Notes under the pieces: model-generated
What the model was told of the DNA's origin: nothing
Database searches by the model: none
Seen by the model: only the letters and a program-made list of their open reading frames with translations
Shown: positions 25,524 through 30,096 of the stretch, piece after piece
Numbering within the stretch: the first letter of the stretch is position 1
Layout of the letters: each line of letters starts with the position of its first letter
Source: an uncultured Armatimonadota bacterium
GTDB taxonomy: Bacteria > Armatimonadota > Armatimonadia > Armatimonadales > Armatimonadaceae
Assembly (NCBI GenBank): GCA_903910385.1
Contig: CAIVZM010000018.1
Location: 1-64,000 of the forward strand
Direction of reading: 5' to 3'
Length of the DNA: 64,000 nt
Program-made: the position numbers and the translations under genes

Positions 25524-26303
25524 ATGCGATTCGGCGTATGCACAGGAATCTCTCAGGCGTCGATTATTGCCGATGCCGGAGCGGATTATATCGAACTCTC
25601 CGTTGCCGGAGATTTGATTCCGGACGACAGCGATGAGGTATGGGATAGCAAACGGGCGCTGATCGAGGCGATGCCCGTACCGGCGGAAGCCTTCAATTCG
25701 TTCGTGCGAACCGGAAAGATTGTCGGACCGGAAGCGGATTGGGCGCGACTGGAGCGGTACGCGCACACCGCAGCGACACGGGCGGCACAAATCGGCGGAA
25801 AGATCATTGTCTTTGGAAGCGGCGGGGCGCGTCAGATACCGGACGGATATCCAACGAAAAAGGCGGATGCGGATTTGTTGCGCTTCCTCGGATTCTGTGC
25901 GGACGCCTATGAAAAGACCGGAGTTATCGTCGTCATTGAACCGCTCTCCTACCGGGAATGTAATGTCCTGAACACCGTGGACGAGGGTGCGGACATGACC
26001 CGTCGCGTGAACCGTCCCGGCGTTCGTTGTCTCGCCGACACGTACCATATGGAAGCGAATGGCGAAGCTCTCTCCTCGATCTACGACGCCGCCGATGTCC
26101 TCGCCCATACCCATACCGCCGATACGGGTCGAGGCGCCCCCGGAACCGGCGTTTATGACCACGTCGCTCTTTTCAAAACGCTCAATGATGCCAGATTCGA
26201 CGCCCGAATCTCCATCGAATGCAGTTGGAAAGATTTGCCCTCCGAAGTCAGTCCGGCTCTGGTCAGCCTTCGAGAAAGCGTTCTGGCTACCCTTCCAATA
26301 TGA
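25524..26303 (+). CDS. Sugar phosphate isomerase/epimerase (xylose isomerase-like TIM barrel)
   Basis: A 259-residue AP-endonuclease-2/xylose-isomerase-like barrel. Diagnostic positions are the N-terminal GVCTG, DYIELSV, the metal-site strands VIEPLSYREC (Glu), LADTYHME (Asp, His), VLAHTHTADTGRG (His) and ISIECSW (Glu). It likely interconverts a keto sugar or inositol derivative; the substrate is not inferable. It lies 49 nt after the small membrane-protein gene and probably shares the ABC ATPase transcript. Its last codons overlap the beginning of a pseudopilin fragment, marking an old recombination junction. Confidence 0.82.
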   Translation: MRFGVCTGISQASIIADAGADYIELSVAGDLIPDDSDEVWDSKRALIEAMPVPAEAFNSFVRTGKIVGPEADWARLERYAHTAATRAAQIGGKIIVFGSGGARQIPDGYPTKKADADLLRFLGFCADAYEKTGVIVVIEPLSYRECNVLNTVDEGADMTRRVNRPGVRCLADTYHMEANGEALSSIYDAADVLAHTHTADTGRGAPGTGVYDHVALFKTLNDARFDARISIECSWKDLPSEVSPALVSLRESVLATLPI

Positions 26304-26512
26304 AACAGCCCGGTCTTACCGCCCTGATGTATATGCAGGACTACTATGAACGATACCTCTCCAATGCCGACGTCAATCCTGCCTCATCCCAGTTGACGGA
26401 CGGCGACTGGGGCAAGGATTTCTGGATGTTCCACCGTGACGCGTCCGAACTGGGTCAGATGCGGTCTACGGGTGTTTTCCGAACATCTATGACAGTCTCT
26501 TATCAGAGATAA
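26294..26512 (+). pseudogene. Pseudopilin remnant lacking its N-terminal helix
   Basis: A frame that begins inside the end of the isomerase gene reads SNMKQPGLTALMYMQDYYER, the segment that follows the hydrophobic helix in Armatimonadota pseudopilins (compare the gene at 1-726). About 50 more residues follow, then TAA. The prepilin peptidase motif, the helix and the H-X9-DG end are all missing, so it cannot function as a pilin. It is a decayed fragment. Confidence 0.65.
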
Positions 26513-26524
26513 GTCTAAAGGAAA

Positions 26525-26553
26525 AACCCCATCCTCCAGAGGAGGATGGGGTT
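26525..26553. terminator. Bidirectional terminator after rsr
   Basis: CCCCATCCTCC and GGAGGATGGGG pair perfectly around a 3-nt loop. On the minus strand five T follow directly, ending the rsr transcript. It also faces the plus-strand operon. Confidence 0.9.
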
Positions 26554-26559
26554 CCGGTA

Positions 26560-28155
26560 TCAACGAGCGAAATCCGCCATTACCTGCGGAACCGCTGTAT
26601 CGAAGCCAGCGACATCGAGCATTCCAGCATCGTCCGGATCGGCGATGGTGAAGCCATTGCTGACCATACCGACAACGATCAACTTCGCCGGAATCCCCGT
26701 GCGGTCACGGTACTGACGCAACGCCTGAACCGGGTGAATGTTCCCCGCCCAGGTCTCCGAGTCGGTATAGACGACGAAGACATCCGCCTTGACCTTGTTC
26801 TTCAACGCCCAGACCATCGGCAGAGCGCAGTCCGTTCCAGAGAACGGCAGGTTGCTGATCGCCTTCACCGCATCGTCCAACCGCTGACGCGGAGAGATTC
26901 GTAGCGGAACGAATTCCGTACCGAATCCCATGACGGTGTACTCCGGTTCCGTCGCGGCGGTGATCAAGGCCATCGCCGCCGATGCATCTCTGGGCGTCAA
27001 TCCGGGAACCCCGGCGATCTGCCCCATGCTCATCGACCCCGAAACGTCCAGCGCCAGCAGATACCGCTTGTCGGAAGCATCCACGTTGCCGAACGAAGCG
27101 TAAAATGCGGCGTCCAGCGCATCGACAACCTTCGCAACCGGGTTCCACACATTCTGCCCACGCTCTCCCTTGCCCTGCGAATACGTCCGCAACGCAGAAA
27201 GGATAGCGATGGGGTGAACGCGCGCCGCCTTGAGACGTTCGCGGTCTGTGATCGCCGCCGTCACCGCACGGACATTCTCCTTATTTTCGAAGAAGCCGTT
27301 GCGGGTCAGGGTCGCCAGATTCCGGATCAGCGCTGTCATCGGCATATCGGGAAGCATCGCCTCCCACACCGCTCGGTCGTTCAGGAATCCGGTCGGTACA
27401 GCCTCACGCGGCAGATGATACTCGCGTATCAAGTCCGCCACTTCCTTCGCCGATGTCGCCGTCTTCGCCTTCTCGAACGCCCATACCAGACGCAGGTCGG
27501 GATCATCGTGCGGTTCGACGCCGACGCCGGGCCAGCCCTGCGTCACCCAGTGGTATAGGATACGCCGGGTCTCGCTATCCGGCTTCGGGTGCGACAGACG
27601 CAACAGATCACGATGCCCCCAGCCTTCCCTCTGCTGGTACTTGACCATCTGGTACGCCAGACGTGATGCATCCTTTTCCGAATACCACTTGCCAATTGCT
27701 GTACGTAGACCGCGTCCCCAACCGCGCATTCCATCCGCAAATTCGGCGAACTTGAACAAGTGCGTCCCAATGCGGCAGACCTTCGGTATAGCATCGAGGG
27801 CCGCCTTGCGCGTTTCGGCGTCGCCGTGCGATGCCGCAAGGGCAAGCGCGAAAATCGCCGGGTCGTTCTTCGGGGCGCGTCCGGCGTCCGAAACCGTAAC
27901 GATTTCGCGTACCGTCCGCAGACCGTCCGCTGCAATGCATCGCAAAACCGCCTGCGCGTTCTCCGCCGTCAGCGCCCGCTCCGCCGCGTAGTACGACCCG
28001 CCTTCGGAACCCAGAATCAAAAATCGGTTCAGTCGCGTCCAGTCATCCACGGCGAACGCATATCCGCCTGCGCTGTTGGCGACCTGCGCCGTTCCCGGAA
28101 TCGGTTCCGTCTGGGGCGTCTTCTTCTGGTTGAGAACTTCCTTCAAATACGTCAT
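26560..28155 (-). CDS. rsr: Ro60 orthologue Rsr (TROVE plus vWA)
   Basis: A 531-residue Ro ribonucleoprotein protein. The N-terminal two thirds is the TROVE ring of HEAT-like repeats, with family segments such as DDWTRLNRFLILGSEGGSYY, LRCIAADGLRTVREIV, WGRGLRTAIGKWY and YQMVKYQQREGWGHRDLLRL. The C-terminal vWA domain keeps a full MIDAS: DVSGS near residue 370, FSGTD, and VYTDSE. The start MTYLKEV is fixed by AAGGAG (28165-28170) nine bases upstream; an open frame upstream runs through Y RNA sequence and is not coding. In Deinococcus and Salmonella, Rsr binds Y RNAs on its outer surface, misfolded RNA ends in its cavity, and PNPase through the Y RNA. Eight Y RNA modules lie directly upstream on the same strand. 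Confidence 0.96.
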   Translation of the reverse strand: MTYLKEVLNQKKTPQTEPIPGTAQVANSAGGYAFAVDDWTRLNRFLILGSEGGSYYAAERALTAENAQAVLRCIAADGLRTVREIVTVSDAGRAPKNDPAIFALALAASHGDAETRKAALDAIPKVCRIGTHLFKFAEFADGMRGWGRGLRTAIGKWYSEKDASRLAYQMVKYQQREGWGHRDLLRLSHPKPDSETRRILYHWVTQGWPGVGVEPHDDPDLRLVWAFEKAKTATSAKEVADLIREYHLPREAVPTGFLNDRAVWEAMLPDMPMTALIRNLATLTRNGFFENKENVRAVTAAITDRERLKAARVHPIAILSALRTYSQGKGERGQNVWNPVAKVVDALDAAFYASFGNVDASDKRYLLALDVSGSMSMGQIAGVPGLTPRDASAAMALITAATEPEYTVMGFGTEFVPLRISPRQRLDDAVKAISNLPFSGTDCALPMVWALKNKVKADVFVVYTDSETWAGNIHPVQALRQYRDRTGIPAKLIVVGMVSNGFTIADPDDAGMLDVAGFDTAVPQVMADFAR

Positions 28156-28197
28156 TTTCGTTGTCTCCTTGCATTTCGGCCCCGGATTCGGGGCAAG
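28156..28197 (-). promoter_or_regulatory. rsr leader: hairpin plus ribosome site
   Basis: Between the last Y RNA and the rsr start are a 6-bp hairpin GCCCCG-AAT-CCGGGGC (28179-28194) and the AAGGAG site. There is no T-run, so rsr may be read through from the Y array, with the hairpin protecting or separating the two parts. Confidence 0.55.
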
Positions 28198-28336
28198 TTT
28201 TTCAGAACAGGCAAGTAGTCGCTTGCGGCTTGGTCGCCTGGAGGAATCGAACCTCCGTCCTCCGCGTTCCAAACGCGGCGCCTGAACACACTCGGCCAAA
28301 GCGGAGATAACCCGCAAACCTCGGCTCGTTCCGAAA
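28198..28336 (-). ncRNA. Y RNA module Y1 with tRNA-like domain (YrlA type)
   Basis: Ro-binding part: outer helix (TTTCGGAAC with GTTCTGAAA), strand GAGCCGAGG, an 8-bp inner helix GTTTGCGG/CCGCAAGC (one G-U), GGGTTATC (28305-28312) and ACTTGCC (caagt at 28212-28216). The loop holds a tRNA body in correct order: short 5-bp acceptor CGCTT/AGGCG, TG, D arm GCC...GGC, a perfect 5-bp anticodon stem CCGCG/CGCGG with 7-nt loop TTTGGAA, 5-nt variable loop, T arm GGAGG-TTCGATT-CCTCC, then ACCA. This is the arrangement of Salmonella YrlA, in which the tRNA mimic occupies the end opposite the Ro site. It lies 43 bp upstream of the rsr start. The shortened acceptor argues against a functional tRNA. Confidence 0.88.
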
Positions 28337-28339
28337 CCA

Positions 28340-28470
28340 GAGAAACAGGCAAGTGTGCGCCGCTGGAGGTTAACATTTCCAGGCGGTATTTCCCACTTCG
28401 CGTCGAAACCCGAAGCGAGACCTGGAATTGGATTTTCGATAGATAACCCAGCGACCCAGGCCCGTTTCCA
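28340..28470 (-). ncRNA. Y RNA module Y2
   Basis: Outer helix GAAACGGGC/GCCTGTTTC (9 bp with one G-U), strand CCTGG, inner helix GTCGCTGG/CCAGCGGC (8 bp), GGGTTATC (gataacc at 28442-28448) and ACTTGCC (28350-28354). The loop of about 80 nt contains the perfect 7-bp stem TTCCAGG/CCTGGAA enclosing a CTTCG/CGAAG hairpin. A T-loop-like TTTCGA is present, but a full tRNA fold is not evident. Confidence 0.85.
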
Positions 28471-28490
28471 AATCTTCTACTCATCAAAAG

Positions 28491-28557
28491 CAAAGACAGG
28501 CAAGTAGCGCGGCTGGGGTTGCTTTACAAGATAACCCAACCGCTCCGGCCCGTCCCA
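28491..28557 (-). ncRNA. Y RNA module Y3, minimal form
   Basis: The shortest member, about 67 nt. Outer helix GACGGGC/GCCTGTC, strand CGGAG, inner helix GCGGTTGG/CCAGCCGC (8 bp with one U-G), GGGTTATC (gataacc at 28530-28536), loop closed by GGGTT/AACCC, then ACTTGCC (28501-28505). It consists of little more than the Ro-binding site, so it may be a decoy or pure stabilising ligand. Confidence 0.85.
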
Positions 28558-28613
28558 AATCACAGAATTTACTGGCGCCACTTGTTGCGCCCTTCCTTAT
28601 CATCGTAAAAGTT
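28558..28613 (-). other. Spacer between Y4 and Y3
   Basis: An AT-rich spacer with one hairpin, GGCGC-AACAAGTG-GCGCC. No Y motif is present. It might be a processing signal or a short attenuator. Confidence 0.4.
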
Positions 28614-28727
28614 ATAAAAGCAGGCAAATTTCGCCTATGGGCGGGAGCGAACCTTGTCCAGCTTGCATGGACAAGGTTCGCTCCCGTCGGGTAGGTTGAT
28701 AACCCATCGGCCCCGGCCCGCTTTTTG
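28614..28727 (-). ncRNA. Y RNA module Y4 with 18-bp hairpin
   Basis: Outer helix AAAAGCGGGC/GCCTGCTTTT (10 bp), strand CGGG, inner helix GCCGATGG/CCATAGGC (one mismatch), GGGTTATC (gataacc at 28698-28704) and ATTTGCC in place of ACTTGCC (28625-28629). The loop is dominated by a perfect 18-bp hairpin (arms 28643-28660 and 28668-28685, 7-nt loop). This long double-stranded arm is unlike the other members and may be a protein-binding or RNase III target arm. Confidence 0.85.
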
Positions 28728-28749
28728 AATTTCCTTTTCCCTCACGTTT

Positions 28750-28889
28750 ACAGCGTCGGCAGGAATCGAACCTGCGACATCCGAGTTCAGATAACCATCC
28801 ACCTTCGACCCGCAGGAATGCGGATAAGGGGCGGCGACGGAAATGTCCTTGCGGACAATCCGGCGAGCTACCACTGCTCTACGACGCTG
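28750..28889 (-). ncRNA. tRNA-Y RNA chimera Y5
   Basis: The tRNA frame is outermost: perfect 7-bp acceptor CAGCGTC/GACGCTG, D arm GAGC...GCTC, T arm GCAGG-TTCGATT-CCTGC, 5-nt variable loop. The anticodon arm is replaced by an extended helix (CCGG..TT with AA.TCGG), a GNRA hairpin TGTCC-GCAA-GGACA, and a Ro-binding module. That module has GGTTATC (gataacc at 28790-28796), a CTTATCC variant of the ACTTGCC strand (28822-28828), and an outer helix closed by a TTCC tetraloop (CCGCA/TGCGG). No CCA is encoded. Relative to Y1 the topology is inverted: tRNA ends, Y module inside. Confidence 0.85.
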
Positions 28890-28915
28890 ATATTTTTCCT
28901 TTTCTCTCCAATTTA

Positions 28916-29030
28916 TAGAGGCGACCGGATTCGAACCGGCGACCCGATAACCTTCCGACTCCGGCTCCGTCGGATTACCGACCGAGCAAATATCGCGGAC
29001 GGACTGCTCTGCCATTTGAGCTACGCCCCC
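28916..29030 (-). ncRNA. tRNA-Y RNA chimera Y6
   Basis: Acceptor GGGGGCG/CGCCTCT (7 bp with two G-U), D arm GCTC...GAGC with TA at 8-9, and T arm GCCGG-TTCGAAT-CCGGT are in tRNA order. Between the D and T arms lies a Ro-type module of about 60 nt: TTTGCTC (28986-28991 region), a 10-bp hairpin GCTCGGTCGG/CCGACGGAGC with one mismatch and TAAT loop, CCGGAG, and GGTTATC (gataacc at 28946-28952). No anticodon loop and no CCA are encoded. It is the most compact chimera at 115 nt. Confidence 0.82.
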
Positions 29031-29053
29031 GGATACGACATACGTGACCCCTT

Positions 29054-29075
29054 ACTCTTTCCTGACTCTTTCCTG
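29054..29075. repeat. Tandem duplication, 2 x 11 bp
   Basis: ACTCTTTCCTG occurs twice in tandem in the spacer between chimeras Y6 and Y7. Confidence 0.9.
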
Positions 29076-29081
29076 CCAACG

Positions 29082-29263
29082 GGAGAACGGGAGGATTCGA
29101 ACCTCCGACCTGTCGCTTAATAGGCGATAACCATCCAACCATCGGCCCGTGGCGCCGTGGCGCACAGGCAAGTTGCGGCGATGGCGAGGCGTATCGCGTT
29201 CGACAGTTCTTTTCCCGTTCCCGTAAGATACGCCGAACCGCTCTTCCACTGAGCTACATTCTC
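29082..29263 (-). ncRNA. tRNA-Y RNA chimera Y7
   Basis: Acceptor GAGAATG/CGTTCTC (7 bp with one U-G), TA, D arm GCTC...GAGC, variable AGGTC and T arm GGAGG-TTCGAAT-CCTCC form the tRNA shell. The inserted part holds a large hairpin with an 8-bp stem GGCGTATC/GATACGCC, then CCATCGCC-GCA-ACTTGCC (29169-29173), an outer helix GCCTGT/ACGGGC closed by a GCGC-CACG-GCGC hairpin, CGATGG and GGTTATC (gataacc at 29126-29132). It is the longest member (182 nt). A TATTAA segment follows GGTTATC, but no true anticodon stem forms with the 5' side. Confidence 0.82.
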
Positions 29264-29275
29264 CGTATTTCGCGC

Positions 29276-29385
29276 CGTTTCGGACAAGTATATACCGCCG
29301 GGGTTACTCGCTTTTGATAAGAGGCGAGGAAAGTATCGAAACTTTCTTTACCAGATAACCCGACAGATTCGACCCGAACCGAACA
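29276..29385 (-). ncRNA. Y RNA module Y8 (first of the array)
   Basis: Outer helix TTCGG/CCGAA extended by G-U pairs, strand GGGTCGAA, inner helix CTGTCGG/CCGGCGG (G-U rich), GGGTTATC (gataacc at 29354-29360) and ACTTGTCC (29285-29289). The loop contains two hairpins, GAAAGT...ACTTTC and CTCGC...GCGAG, but no complete tRNA body. It is the most upstream Y element; the array promoter should lie just beyond, around 29390-29440, where I see only weak candidates such as TACGAT. Confidence 0.82.
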
Positions 29386-29432
29386 CAAATCCCCTATCGT
29401 AAGTAGTGGCGACACTGCTAAAGGTTGCAACG

Positions 29433-29438
29433 TATAAA
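29433..29438 (+). promoter_or_regulatory. -10 box TATAAA
   Basis: It lies exactly 7 nt upstream of the GTG at 29445, giving a leaderless start for the hypothetical gene. It is divergent from the Y RNA array. Confidence 0.4.
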
Positions 29439-29444
29439 ATTATC

Positions 29445-29867
29445 GTGAATGAAATGAAATCCGAAAGCCCCACCGATACGCCGGTTCCGTACTTCGATAT
29501 TCCGCTCGACATACCCCATGCCGGAAAAATCGCCACACGGATTTGCGTCCTTCTGGACAGTCGAGGCTATCTCAGCGAACCGCGGTACTTACCGCTTCTG
29601 GAGAAGGCGCAGGAAATCGAAAATTTGCTCTCTCCTTACCGCTACGACGACGATAACCCACCCGACGAGGAATCGGAACGGATTCAACGCGAAGCGGCGA
29701 CTCTGGGACGCGAGTTAATTGTGGAAATAGAGCGTGTCGGCGCCCGGGAAGACCGGTTGGGACAGTGCATCCGCAATCTGTTCGAATGTCTGGAAATGGG
29801 TCGGGAAGGAGCGACGCTTTCGCTCCGGGCGGGAGAAAATCCACAATCGTTGCAACGACCGGCATAG
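29445..29867 (+). CDS. Hypothetical acidic protein
   Basis: About 140 residues from GTG 29445; ATG 29454 is an alternative start. It is rich in Glu, Asp and Arg, with no signal peptide or membrane segment. Segments such as KIATRICVLLDSRGYLSEPRY and the charged helix around ESERIQREAATLGRELIVEIER suggest a soluble alpha-helical protein. I recognise no family. It is divergent from the Y RNA array and shares its intergenic region, so a functional link to Ro60 is conceivable but unsupported. Confidence 0.5.
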   Translation: MNEMKSESPTDTPVPYFDIPLDIPHAGKIATRICVLLDSRGYLSEPRYLPLLEKAQEIENLLSPYRYDDDNPPDEESERIQREAATLGRELIVEIERVGAREDRLGQCIRNLFECLEMGREGATLSLRAGENPQSLQRPA

Positions 29868-29989
29868 TTCTAAGCCTTTAAATAAGAGGAACGAAATGAA
29901 GGTTTGCTCCCGCCATTGAATCAAATTAATAACAAACGGGTGTTTCTGTCCTGATTTGTCATGAATGGCTCTTTCACCACGAGTTTTCC

Positions 29990-30019
29990 TTGCCAACAAC
30001 GTCGGTTTTATGCTATATT
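29990..30019 (+). promoter_or_regulatory. Promoter of the TPR protein gene
   Basis: TTGCCA (29990-29995) and TATATT (30014-30019), 18 nt apart, lie within an intergenic stretch of about 230 nt that holds nothing else obvious. Confidence 0.5.
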
Positions 30020-30096
30020 TTTTTGCGACGGAGAATAGCTAATTTCCGTAGGACGTTCCAGGATTTATCACCCTTTCAGGAGGCGTCATCAGACCC

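Noticed and set aside
28156-28317. A longer Ro60 protein starting upstream at 28317
   Set aside because: The extra 54 codons run through the Y1 RNA sequence and lack a ribosome site, whereas AAGGAG sits 9 nt before the ATG at 28155.
28198-29385. tRNA genes interrupted by introns (group I or archaeal-type)
   Set aside because: The inserts lack group I core elements and do not restore an anticodon stem when removed. Their shared strands (GGUUAUC and ACUUG with the linking helices) match Ro-binding Y RNA modules, and units without any tRNA part carry the same strands.
28198-29385. A CRISPR-like repeat array, because GATAACC recurs eight times
   Set aside because: Spacing and repeat length vary, conserved strands come in complementary pairs, and no cas gene is present.
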